Positions 1-6,837 of a stretch of 14,610 nucleotides of DNA are shown piece by piece. Made by a program: the position numbers and the translations under genes. Source of the DNA: JADFRG01 sp036986135 (GTDB taxonomy: Bacteria > Chloroflexota > Anaerolineae > Anaerolineales > E44-bin32); NCBI GenBank assembly GCA_036986135.1, contig BTQZ01000053.1, forward strand, positions 1 through 14,610, given 5' to 3'. How positions within the stretch are numbered: the first letter of the stretch is position 1; each line of letters opens with the position of its first letter. Below the pieces are notes generated by a model. That model was given only the letters and a program-made list of their open reading frames with translations, was not told the origin of the DNA and did not search any database.

Positions 1-849
1 GCTTGCGGTGTTCGGCCCCTGCGGCAGGCTCGAGGAGCCGAGTGGGTCTGCGATACGCTGGATGCGCTCATGCGCTGGTCGTACTACGGTATTGGCGGTG
101 CAGCTTTGGTCAATTTCGTCTTCGTTCCGCCCCTGCGTGGCGCCGAGGGGCCAAAGATACCGTTGTGGATCGTCCAGTCTGCGCTCCAGCTCGCCGCATT
201 CGCCATGCTGATCGCGGCCGATCACAATCGGGATGATCATCGGGAGTCAGGGCTAAGAAGCATCCTGCATGCCGCGGATGAATCATTCTCCTCGCGCCAC
301 GGACTGCGGGTTCGGGATGACCTGACCGGTCTCCACTCGACTGAATTCTGGATCAATGGCCTGGAGCTGTACCTTCGAAGAATGATCTTCAAGGGCACAC
401 CGATCACCTGCTTGGTGCTGCAAATCGGAGGCCTGAAGGAGCTACGTAAGCGGCAGGGAGATGAGGCCGCCGATCACGTTCTGGTGAGAGCAGCATCAGT
501 ACTCAAGAACAATGTGCAAAGCGGATCGCTCATCTGCCGCTTCGAGTCCGCAAGCTTCGCCGTGGCGCTCTTCCGATGCCCGAAGAAGCGAGGGTTGGCC
601 GTCGGTGAAAATCTGGCTACAAATATCCGGTTCGAGGTCCTCGACCGGATTCGTGATCAGCACGGCGTCGAGCTGGAAATCTTCTGGGCCTCCGCAATCA
701 TGCCCGGCGACGCTTCCACCCCCGTGGAGCTGCTGCGCACTGCAGAATGGAAGTTGAAGCAACGCGTGCGCGCCTCTAGGCGATCCGCGGCCGAGAAGGT
801 GCCCGCCGATCCCGAAGCTCAGAATGGAAAGCCGCCGGCCGCCGCCTAG
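1..849 (+). CDS. Membrane protein with degenerate GGDEF domain (5' end outside window)
   Basis: The frame is open from base 1, so the gene starts to the left and only its last 282 codons are visible. Numbering from the Met codon at 70, two hydrophobic segments (about residues 5-22 and 30-50) are followed by a linker and then a GGDEF-like fold from about residue 80. The entry motif DDLTGLHS matches the DxLTGLxNRR signature. The metal-binding DIDxFK position reads QIGGLK, and the GGDEF loop reads ESASF (about 159-163, after CRF). Catalytic and metal-binding acids are therefore missing, and diguanylate cyclase activity is not expected. Related degenerate domains can bind nucleotide or regulate partners; that role here is inference. 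An active cyclase is encoded about 1.3 kb downstream. The C-terminal tail is Ala/Pro rich. The Met at 70 should not be taken as the true start, because in-frame coding continues upstream. Confidence 0.75.
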   Translation, partial: ACGVRPLRQARGAEWVCDTLDALMRWSYYGIGGAALVNFVFVPPLRGAEGPKIPLWIVQSALQLAAFAMLIAADHNRDDHRESGLRSILHAADESFSSRHGLRVRDDLTGLHSTEFWINGLELYLRRMIFKGTPITCLVLQIGGLKELRKRQGDEAADHVLVRAASVLKNNVQSGSLICRFESASFAVALFRCPKKRGLAVGENLATNIRFEVLDRIRDQHGVELEIFWASAIMPGDASTPVELLRTAEWKLKQRVRASRRSAAEKVPADPEAQNGKPPAAA

Positions 850-1179
850 CTTGAGTGCCCTAGGTCGGAGGAGCTGCCGGCAGCACCCTGTGCAATCCGC
901 TCCACAGGTCACTTCCCGGTCGAGGATTGTCCGGTTTGCATCTGCCGCTCGAACCGGACAACTCCGGCCATCCGCGAAGTTCTCAGAAGCACATCAAGGC
1001 CGCTTGATGGGATACGCGCCGCGATTTCATCCGCCAATCGGGTGCATGGAATGGTTTGCTCCCCCAGTTCCCATTGATGTCGTTGCGGAAACGATACGAC
1101 GTAATGATTCACAATATTCACCAGTTAGACCGCAACAAGGGGGGCCCCGAGGGAAGCTAGAACGTACGAGGAGGATCGG
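850..1179. other. Intergenic region, 330 bp, with one inverted repeat
   Basis: No gene is supported here. Short frames exist on both strands, including a minus-strand 70-codon frame at 909-1121, but none has a clear ribosome-binding site or recognisable protein. The main structure is the 10-bp inverted repeat at 927-961. A good Shine-Dalgarno for the next gene, GAGGAGG, lies at about 1168-1174. No confident promoter could be picked. Confidence 0.5.
927..961. repeat. 10-bp perfect inverted repeat
   Basis: TTGTCCGGTT at 927-936 is the exact reverse complement of AACCGGACAA at 952-961, with a 15-base loop. It lies 78 bases after the stop of the degenerate GGDEF gene. No T-run follows, so it is not a canonical intrinsic terminator. 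It could be an RNA hairpin or a dyad operator. Confidence 0.55.
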
Positions 1180-1473
1180 ATGAACACAGCAATCTGCGCG
1201 GCAATCTTGAAACGGGCCGTTGTAGAGTTCACCTACGAAGGCAGAACCCGAATGGTCGAGCCGTACGCTCACGGGATAAGCGCAGCAGGGAACGAGGTGC
1301 TCCGTGGCTACCAGACTGGAGGCGCGAGCCAGTCTGGTGAGCCCGTAGCCTGGAAACTCTTCGCTGTGGCCGAGATCATCAACTTCCGAGAGACGCGCGA
1401 TACCTTTACCCAGAGCCAGCTAGGATATAACCCCAATGATCGGGGAATGAGTACTGTTCACTGCCACGTCTGA
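1180..1473 (+). CDS. Small conserved protein, WYL-like fold, function unknown
   Basis: This is a 97-residue soluble protein. The ATG is preceded by GAGGAGG at a good distance, which fixes the start. The core has the feel of a free-standing WYL/SH3-like ligand-binding domain: an N-terminal helix, then VEFTYEGRTRMVEP, then GNEVLRGYQTGG, then WKLFAVAEI. The C-terminus has a GYNPNDRGMS segment ending in HCHV. From memory, the GNEVLRGYQ segment and the NPNDxGM...HCHV ending recur in uncharacterised short bacterial proteins, but no function is established to my knowledge. WYL domains elsewhere sense ligands in regulators, yet no DNA-binding domain is present here, so a regulator role is only a guess. 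It is flanked by non-coding or decayed DNA and appears monocistronic. Confidence 0.8.
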   Translation: MNTAICAAILKRAVVEFTYEGRTRMVEPYAHGISAAGNEVLRGYQTGGASQSGEPVAWKLFAVAEIINFRETRDTFTQSQLGYNPNDRGMSTVHCHV

Positions 1474-1525
1474 GCCATATTGAGCGGTTCGCCATCATTC
1501 TGGGCAAGTTGATACCGCGGTCTAG

Positions 1526-1705
1526 CAAGGCGATGCAGCCGGACGCGGGTTTGCCGCGCCGCTGATCGCCAAGGCGTTGGGCATCACACGAAGCATGGGG
1601 CTCGCGCCTCATTACTCCGTGGAAGTGTCGGAACAAGATGCGATAGCTGCTGCAATCTTCGACGCTTGCCAAGCAGCGGACGAGTACGCTCAGGTAAGCA
1701 AAGGC
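1526..1705 (+). pseudogene. Possible decayed coding fragment, unidentified
   Basis: After a TAG at 1523-1525, the plus-strand frame reads protein-like: GRGFAAPLIAKALG, then GLAPHYSVEVSEQDAIAA, then FDACQAADEYAQ. The composition then changes near 1705 where the IS110-like remnant begins on the other strand. There is no plausible start codon with a ribosome-binding site. In the neighbouring frame just upstream (about 1473-1550) HIERFAIILGKLIP also looks coding, which would fit a frameshifted remnant. I cannot name the family. The alternative is chance, since this GC-rich DNA has many open frames. Confidence 0.25.
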
Positions 1706-1830
1706 ACTCTGCGAGCACAAGCAAGCAGGAGCGCCTCTTCGATCAAATCCCCATGCTGGTCGAGCAATGCGAGGAGGGAGTGCTGGTCTCCCGGGTCCAA
1801 CCCCATATAAGTCGTGCTATCGTTTAACAT
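1690..1830 (-). pseudogene. N-terminal remnant of an IS110-type transposase
   Basis: The minus-strand ATG at 1830 has a good Shine-Dalgarno (AAGGAGA, about 8 bases upstream). It opens a 46-codon frame whose first part, TTYMGLDPGDQHSLLALLDQ then HGDLIEE, matches the start of IS110-family (DEDD) transposases. In these a Y-x-G-x-D motif begins the RuvC-like domain and carries its first catalytic Asp. After about 33 residues the match is lost and a stop follows at 1690-1692, whereas full proteins run to roughly 300-400 residues. No C-terminal Transposase_20 domain is present nearby. This is a dead fragment with its translation start preserved. A longer alternative start at 1887 exists but has poorer support. 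Confidence 0.5.
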
Positions 1831-2103
1831 GGCCGGTTTCTCCTTGGCACCGTAGAGTGCGATGAAAGGTGGGAGCATCTTGCTCAAGATGGAACCTGTA
1901 ACCGAGAGGGACCGGCCTTCTCATTCCAATCTCGCTGGAACCCCCGGAGAACGGGGACAGCCGGGCCGCGCCAGATTACGGTTCTGTGGATGGACTTGAG
2001 CGATTGTATTTTCTGCTGAGCTGGAGCACCCGGCGAATGGGACCGGACCCAGCCTCGGCTTGCGGTGAGGAAGCGCCCACTAATTGCGCATAGCCAAGAT
2101 GAT

Positions 2104-2934
2104 ATGAACCTTGTCGGATACGCACTCGTGGTCCTCGGTACGAGCCTCATGGTATTTTCGCTTATTCCAGTGCGAAAGCTCACGCAGCAGCTTCCGGCGG
2201 GTAATATCCGACGTCGTTGGACGATCCTCATCGCCCTGATCGTCCTGTTCATCGTTGGGTACTTGATCTACGGATCGATCGCCCGGAATACTTTCAACGC
2301 GCCGCTTGACCTCGTTGTGCCGCTTATCCTATTCGGCGGAGCAATATTCGTTCTCATGTCCAGCACGATTTCCCTGCAGACGGCGCTAGACGTGAGGCGG
2401 ATCGCGGTCCTCGAGCAAGAGAGCATCACAGATTCCCTGACGGGGATATTCAACCGACGCTATCTGGATCGACGGCTCGAGGAGGAGGTGGACCGGTCGC
2501 GCAGGTACGGATTCCCGCTCTCGGTCCTCATGCTCGATATCGATCACTTCAAGAAGGTCAATGATGAGCGCGGGCATCAATTCGGAGATCTTGTTCTGAA
2601 CGAGCTCGGTCGGATTATTTCAAAGTCGGTCAGACGCTCGGATATCGTCGCTCGATACGGCGGCGAAGAAATCCTGATTATCGCCGTACATACTACCCTC
2701 TCGGACGCGGCGGAGTTGGGCGAGCGATTGAGGCGCCATGTGGAGACATCTGAACTGGGGAAGGAGGCGAGCCAAAGGGAGGGAGGATCCATAAAGGTTA
2801 CGGTTAGTATCGGAATTGCAGACCTCAAGGACGGGATGAATGACCGTCAGGCCCTGATTGAGGCAGCAGATGGAGCGCTCTATCAGGCCAAGTCGGAGGG
2901 GAGAAATAGGGTCGTCATCGCCGATCAAACTTAA
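2104..2934 (+). CDS. Membrane diguanylate cyclase (GGDEF domain)
   Basis: This protein is predicted to make cyclic di-GMP from two GTP at the inner face of the membrane. Numbering from the ATG at 2104 gives 276 residues. Three hydrophobic helices (about 3-22, 40-58 and 68-90) are followed by a short signalling helix and a full GGDEF domain. That domain has DSLTGIFNRRY (110-120), the metal-binding DIDHFKKVND (145-154), the GGEEI active-site loop (186-190) and VSIGIAD near the end. RRSD at 177-180 sits exactly where the RxxD inhibitory I-site lies in PleD-type cyclases, so product feedback inhibition is expected. The last loop residue is Ile instead of Phe, a mild variation. A GTG at 2065 would add 13 residues; I chose the ATG because the first helix then begins at once, but neither start has a strong ribosome-binding site. 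No sensory domain other than the membrane helices is present. Confidence 0.9.
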   Translation: MNLVGYALVVLGTSLMVFSLIPVRKLTQQLPAGNIRRRWTILIALIVLFIVGYLIYGSIARNTFNAPLDLVVPLILFGGAIFVLMSSTISLQTALDVRRIAVLEQESITDSLTGIFNRRYLDRRLEEEVDRSRRYGFPLSVLMLDIDHFKKVNDERGHQFGDLVLNELGRIISKSVRRSDIVARYGGEEILIIAVHTTLSDAAELGERLRRHVETSELGKEASQREGGSIKVTVSIGIADLKDGMNDRQALIEAADGALYQAKSEGRNRVVIADQT

Positions 2935-2945
2935 GAATCCCCAGC

Positions 2946-3242
2946 ATGATCGACTGCCTCCATGCGGCTCATGGTGCTATCCTGGCTGACCAGAGCCTCC
3001 GCTCAGACGACCGAAGTCAGTTGAGCAACCTCGCTGCTGTTCGAGACGGCGGCTACGCAGCCACAATCAGTCTGTGGGAGGATCATACGGCAATTGACAA
3101 GCTCGCTTGCTCGTCAACCGATCAGGAGTCAGTTCATCGCATTGAAGCGATGGGGATGCTTGAGAGTGAGCAGGTCGTGACGGTGCTGCTGCCTTATGGC
3201 GGCTGCCAGCAATTCGCGGAGTTCGAAAGGCAGCTCAAATGA
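2946..3242 (+). CDS. Small unknown protein translationally coupled to DUF2779 gene
   Basis: This is a 98-residue predicted soluble protein that I do not recognise. It begins 12 bases after the cyclase stop without a clear ribosome-binding site. Its stop overlaps the next start as ATGA, a layout typical of translational coupling. The C-terminal part (VVTVLLPYGG, then QQFAEFERQL) looks folded. It has four cysteines but no zinc-finger spacing, no signal peptide and no membrane helix. If real it is a natural partner of the downstream nuclease-like protein. The weak start and lack of a known family leave some doubt; the overlap is the best evidence for coding. Confidence 0.55.
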   Translation: MIDCLHAAHGAILADQSLRSDDRSQLSNLAAVRDGGYAATISLWEDHTAIDKLACSSTDQESVHRIEAMGMLESEQVVTVLLPYGGCQQFAEFERQLK

Positions 3243-4714
3243 CCAAGAAACACATTCTTAGCAAATCCACTTTCCTGCGCGGGTTGCAGTGCCACAAGTC
3301 GCTGTACCTCAATCGCTATCGGCGGGATCTGCGGGATGAGATCTCGCCGGAGCAGCAGGCGGTCTTTGCCACGGGCCGGGAGGTCGGAGAACTGGCGCGT
3401 GGACTATTTCCCGGTGGAGTTCAGTCCAGGCCTCCAAACAGCTTCCAGTTTCAACGCGCGGTGGAAGTTACCCGTGAGCTTATCGATGGAGGAAAAGACA
3501 TCATCTATGAGGCCGCCTTCCAGCACGAGCAGGTGCTGGCGCTGGTCGATATTCTGGTGCGCGAAGGCGACAGGTGGCGCGCCTACGAGGTAAAGAGCTC
3601 GGCCTCAGTGAAAGATGTGCACATTCCGGATGCCGGCATCCAGTATTACATCATGCGGGGGCAGGGCATTGAGCTGGCCGACCTCTCCATCGTTCATCTG
3701 AACACGAGCTACGTGCGCCAGGGGGAGCTGGATCTGGAGCAGCTTTTCACGATCGTCTCGGTCTACCCCCAGGTGTTGGAGCTTCAGCCCGAGCTGCCAG
3801 ATCTGGTGGCCGAACTCAAGGGCATCCTGGCGGGAGGGATGGTTCCCGAGGTTCCGATCGGCCCCCAATGCACCGACCCATATGACTGTGATTTCATTGG
3901 CTACTGCTGGAGCGGAGTGCCGGAATATTCGGTCTTCAACGTCGCCAGGCTGTCAAAGAAGAAGGCCTTTGGGCTTTATCGGGAGGGCATTGTGCGCACC
4001 GTGGATGTCCCCGATGACTATCCGCTGGGCGACACGGCCGCCTTCCAGGTCCAGAGAGATAAGGATGGGCGCACGACCATTGCTGATGTCGCTGTTCAGG
4101 CGTTCTTGCAGACCCTGAACTACCCGCTTTACTACCTGGACTTCGAGACCTTTAACCCCGCTATTCCTCCGTTCGACGGCACGCGACCCTACCGGCAGAT
4201 TCCATATCAGTACTCGCTTCATAAGAAAGAGTCGCCCACAGCCGATCTCGAGCATACCGGCTTCCTGGCGGAGGCCGGCATCGATCCGCGTCTCCCGCTG
4301 ATCGAATCGATGCTGTCCGACTTGGAGGGACCGGGCGATATCGTCGTCTACAGCGGTTTCGAGGCGGGGCGCATCAAGGACCTTGCGGAACAGTTCCCTG
4401 AACATTCAGAGGCTCTGCTGGCTCTGCTGGAGCGGATCGTGGATCTGATGCAGCCCTTCAAGGATCGGGCCTACTATGCGCCCGAGATGCACGGCTCGTA
4501 CTCCATCAAGGCGGTCCTTCCCGCGCTGGTGCCGGACCTCAGCTATGAGGGGCTGGTGATCAAAGATGGTGGGGAAGCCATGCGCGCCTACTATGAGCTG
4601 GCAGTTGAAAAGAACCCGGATCGCATTGAGGCCATCCGTCACGACCTGTGGGAATACTGCAAACTCGATTCACTGGCTATGGTGCGGATCCTAGAGAAGC
4701 TTGAGTCCTTGTAG
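3239..4714 (+). CDS. DUF2779 protein: Fe-S PD-(D/E)XK nuclease plus DEDDy exonuclease-like domain
   Basis: This is a 491-residue cytoplasmic protein of the DUF2779 type. The N-terminal half resembles Cas4/AddB/RecB-like nucleases. Glu91 lies in YEAAF, Asp104 in LVDIL, and Glu117 and Lys119 in YEVKSS, together forming a D...ExK core. One Cys at 18 (GLQC) and three at 211, 217 and 223 (PQC, YDC, GYCW) have the split 1+3 spacing of the iron-sulfur cluster in that family. The C-terminal half (DUF2779) starts at YYLDFETF, giving D301 and E303, continues through VDLMQPF (D402), and ends with YCKLD (Y473, D477). This follows the order of DEDDy exonuclease motifs. Family knowledge: DUF2779 proteins are largely uncharacterised. 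DNA or RNA end processing is inferred from the motifs. The start overlaps the stop of the preceding 98-residue gene. Confidence 0.85.
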   Translation: MTKKHILSKSTFLRGLQCHKSLYLNRYRRDLRDEISPEQQAVFATGREVGELARGLFPGGVQSRPPNSFQFQRAVEVTRELIDGGKDIIYEAAFQHEQVLALVDILVREGDRWRAYEVKSSASVKDVHIPDAGIQYYIMRGQGIELADLSIVHLNTSYVRQGELDLEQLFTIVSVYPQVLELQPELPDLVAELKGILAGGMVPEVPIGPQCTDPYDCDFIGYCWSGVPEYSVFNVARLSKKKAFGLYREGIVRTVDVPDDYPLGDTAAFQVQRDKDGRTTIADVAVQAFLQTLNYPLYYLDFETFNPAIPPFDGTRPYRQIPYQYSLHKKESPTADLEHTGFLAEAGIDPRLPLIESMLSDLEGPGDIVVYSGFEAGRIKDLAEQFPEHSEALLALLERIVDLMQPFKDRAYYAPEMHGSYSIKAVLPALVPDLSYEGLVIKDGGEAMRAYYELAVEKNPDRIEAIRHDLWEYCKLDSLAMVRILEKLESL

Positions 4715-4781
4715 ATGCGAGGATTTTCGAGCGATCAGTTGCTATTCAGACTGGTTCTTGGCCTTCGGAACCGCAGTCAGC

Positions 4782-5105
4782 TTAGCGCCCGTCATTCCGA
4801 TCGAGGAGCGGAATCATTACGTATCTGTATAGCAGGCGTGCGACTGGATAACCGAGCATGAGGTTCAGGGCGGCGATGAGAAGGCCAAGAGCTGCTAGCA
4901 AAGGATCACGCCTTTCTAGAATTACGCCGATGAGGCCGACATAGTAAAAGACTATGATTGCTAGGCTCCATCCAATTGAGAGCGTCAGGGCGAACCTCCG
5001 TGCTGACAGTTGACCTTTTTGATGCAGTCCGACAATGCGGCGCGGGATAAGGTAAAGAATCCCTCCCGCGAGCACTGCCGCGAGAAGCCAAATCCATTCA
5101 CTCAT
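4782..5105 (-). CDS. Small three-helix membrane protein, function unknown
   Basis: This is a 107-residue protein with three hydrophobic stretches: about 3-20 (WLLAAVLAGGILYL), 39-63 (ending YYVGLIGVIL) and 68-92 (LLAALGLLIAALNLMLGY). Basic patches lie between them (RR at 22-23, ARR at 35-37). The first helix follows the initiator Met almost directly, and no signal-peptidase site is evident, so it is probably an integral inner-membrane protein. It is convergent with the DUF2779 gene, 67 bases apart. I do not recognise a family, and the ribosome-binding site is weak. The long membrane-compatible frame is the evidence for coding. Confidence 0.7.
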   Translation of the reverse strand: MSEWIWLLAAVLAGGILYLIPRRIVGLHQKGQLSARRFALTLSIGWSLAIIVFYYVGLIGVILERRDPLLAALGLLIAALNLMLGYPVARLLYRYVMIPLLDRNDGR

Positions 5106-5429
5106 TACCCATCACTGAGCCCCCAAAGCTCCCGAGCCCAGATCCGTTTGATTGCCAATATTCATCCCACGGGTGGGATACATCAGCTGGGGGTTGGCGG
5201 GCAGCAAGGCGTTTGTCAGCACCTCTCCTCAACAATCGGGCCTCCGCTGCCCATTCTAGCACTAGCGCCGAATCCAATCCTGTACCCCTTCGGCAACCAA
5301 CAGCGCCCAAAACCGGTTGCCGGCATCTTGAATCGCTAGAGCCATTTCCGCTGCCGCTAGCCGCCAGTTATCGAGGCGCTGCTTCCTGCGGACGTTCTTT
5401 GATGCGCTTCGCAGATACAATTGATCGCA
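5106..5429. other. Divergent intergenic region, 324 bp
   Basis: This is the gap between the minus-strand membrane protein and the plus-strand ATP-grasp gene. A minus-strand 70-codon frame (5098-5310) ends overlapping the membrane protein start, but it has no recognisable protein and a poor initiation context, so I do not call it. An 8-bp inverted repeat, CGGCAACC (5291-5298) and GGTTGCCG (5315-5322), lies in the middle. A good -10-like hexamer is at 5416-5421. Confidence 0.4.
5416..5421 (+). promoter_or_regulatory. Candidate -10 box for a leaderless ATP-grasp mRNA
   Basis: TACAAT lies 8 bases before the ATG at 5430. If it is a sigma-70-type -10 element, transcription would begin at or next to the start codon, giving a leaderless message. 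This agrees with the absence of a Shine-Dalgarno before that ATG. No good -35 hexamer is seen at the usual distance, so confidence is low. Confidence 0.3.
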
Positions 5430-6767
5430 ATGTCACCCACTCGTCCTGAAGCCCCGCCGAGCCGCGTCCTGCTGCTGATGGCCACAAAAACCTATCGGGC
5501 GGGCGCGTTCCTGGAGGCCGCCTCCCGGCTGGGAATTCCAGTGGCAGTCGGATCAGAAGAAACTCATGTCCTGTCGGGACTCAATCCCCGCGGCAACCTT
5601 CAAGTCGATTTCCATGATCTGGAGGGCGCCACGGACAAGATCGTCGAGTTCGCGCAGGAGAATCCACTCGACACCATCGTCTCGACCGACGACGACGGAG
5701 TGGTCCTGGCGGCTATGGCCTCCGATGCGCTGGGGCTTACGCACAGCCCAATGGTCGCGGTCCGCGCCGCCCGCGACAAATACCATACGCGCCAGGCGCT
5801 GACTGCCGCAGGGATGCGCACGCCGGAATACCTGCGCTTCTCCGTCGACGACGACCCGAGTGAGATCGCGCAACAAGTCAGCTACCCATGCGTGGTCAAG
5901 CCATTGGCGCTCGCGGCCAGCCGCGGTGTGATGCGCGCCGATGATCCCGAGCAGTTTGTGGTTGCCTTTGAGCGTCTGGTGTCTATCTTGCGCGGGGTCG
6001 AGCACGGGGATGGAACCCCCGTGGGAGATCAGATCCTGGTCGAGGGCTTCATTCCCGGCGCAGAGGTGGCCGTAGAGGGAATGCTCATCGCAGGAGAGCT
6101 GCTGGTGCTGGCCATCTTCGATAAGCCGGATCCGCTGGATGGTCCGTACTTCGAGGAGACTATTTACGTCACACCCTCACGCCATCCGCAGGAGGTTCAA
6201 GCAGAGATCGTCGATGCGACGGGGCAGGCGGTTGCAGCATTAGGCCTGACCGAGGGGCCCATCCACGCGGAAATGCGGGTAAATGAGCAGGGCGCCTGGA
6301 TCCTCGAGGTGGCTCCGCGGTCGATTGGCGGCTACTGCTCCCGTGCGCTTCGATTCGGATCGGACGCGACCCTGGAGGAACTCATCCTTCAGCAGGCTCT
6401 CGGGCACCCATTGAACTCCACCGAGCCGGCGTCGCCCGCCTCCGGTGTGATGATGATCCCCATCCCCAAAGCGGGCATCCTGTGTGAAATGCAGGGTGTC
6501 GCGAGCGCTCAGGAGGTGCCGGGGATTGAGGAGATCCGACTGACCATTCCTGTGGGGCAGGCCGTGGTCCCGCTGCCCGAAGGGTCACAGTATCTGGGAT
6601 TCATCTTCTCCAGGGCGGAGAATCCGGAGCGCGCCGAAGCCGCCTTGCGCCAGGCGCACGCGCGGCTGAACTTTGTGATCTTGCCGCCAGACGAAGCCGA
6701 TTCGCATGAACCAGGCGAAACGGCGGTTGACGTCCCTGATTTCAGGGCCCAAAATAAGCCCAATTAA
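5430..6767 (+). CDS. ATP-grasp carboxylate-amine ligase with LAL-type C-terminal domain
   Basis: This is a 445-residue predicted cytosolic ligase. ATP-grasp enzymes activate a carboxylate as acyl phosphate and join it to an amine or thiol. Numbering from ATG 5430, a Rossmann-like pre-ATP domain (about 12-110) is followed by the ATP-grasp fold. That fold contains YPCVVKPLALAASRGV (Lys157 for ATP), ILVEGFIPGAEVAVEG (Glu205), HAEMRVN (Glu281 for Mg) and ILEVAPRSIGGY (Glu293). Residues about 335-418 (from ASGVMMIPIPKAG to ARLNFVIL) resemble the L-amino-acid-ligase C-terminal domain. The best general call is a dipeptide or amino-acid ligase-like enzyme; the true substrate cannot be read. A TTG at 5421 would add three residues. 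I prefer the ATG, with a possible leaderless promoter just upstream. The NfuA-like gene follows 70 bases later on the same strand. Confidence 0.88.
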   Translation: MSPTRPEAPPSRVLLLMATKTYRAGAFLEAASRLGIPVAVGSEETHVLSGLNPRGNLQVDFHDLEGATDKIVEFAQENPLDTIVSTDDDGVVLAAMASDALGLTHSPMVAVRAARDKYHTRQALTAAGMRTPEYLRFSVDDDPSEIAQQVSYPCVVKPLALAASRGVMRADDPEQFVVAFERLVSILRGVEHGDGTPVGDQILVEGFIPGAEVAVEGMLIAGELLVLAIFDKPDPLDGPYFEETIYVTPSRHPQEVQAEIVDATGQAVAALGLTEGPIHAEMRVNEQGAWILEVAPRSIGGYCSRALRFGSDATLEELILQQALGHPLNSTEPASPASGVMMIPIPKAGILCEMQGVASAQEVPGIEEIRLTIPVGQAVVPLPEGSQYLGFIFSRAENPERAEAALRQAHARLNFVILPPDEADSHEPGETAVDVPDFRAQNKPN

Positions 6768-6837
6768 GATAGGATCATGCGTAATATTGGGCCAGTGGCT
6801 GCAGCGGCCGCACTGAGCCCCTTTGCAGGAGTGACGA

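Noticed and set aside
909..1121. Minus-strand 70-codon frame in the gap before the WYL-like gene
   Set aside because: No clear ribosome-binding site, no recognisable protein, and it overlaps the inverted repeat at 927-961.
1406..1720. Minus-strand 104-codon frame considered as continuation of the IS110-like transposase
   Set aside because: Its sequence does not carry the expected IS110 middle motifs, and it covers the convincing end of the WYL-like gene on the other strand.
1887..2103. Possible c-di-GMP riboswitch upstream of the cyclase
   Set aside because: I saw none of the conserved GEMM-type sequence and no convincing paired structure.
3953..4405. Long minus-strand frame inside the DUF2779 gene
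   Set aside because: It is a shadow of a well-supported coding region with motifs in the plus frame.
5098..5310. Minus-strand 70-codon frame ending over the start of the membrane protein
   Set aside because: The overlap is attractive, but there is no ribosome-binding site, no family and a low-complexity look.
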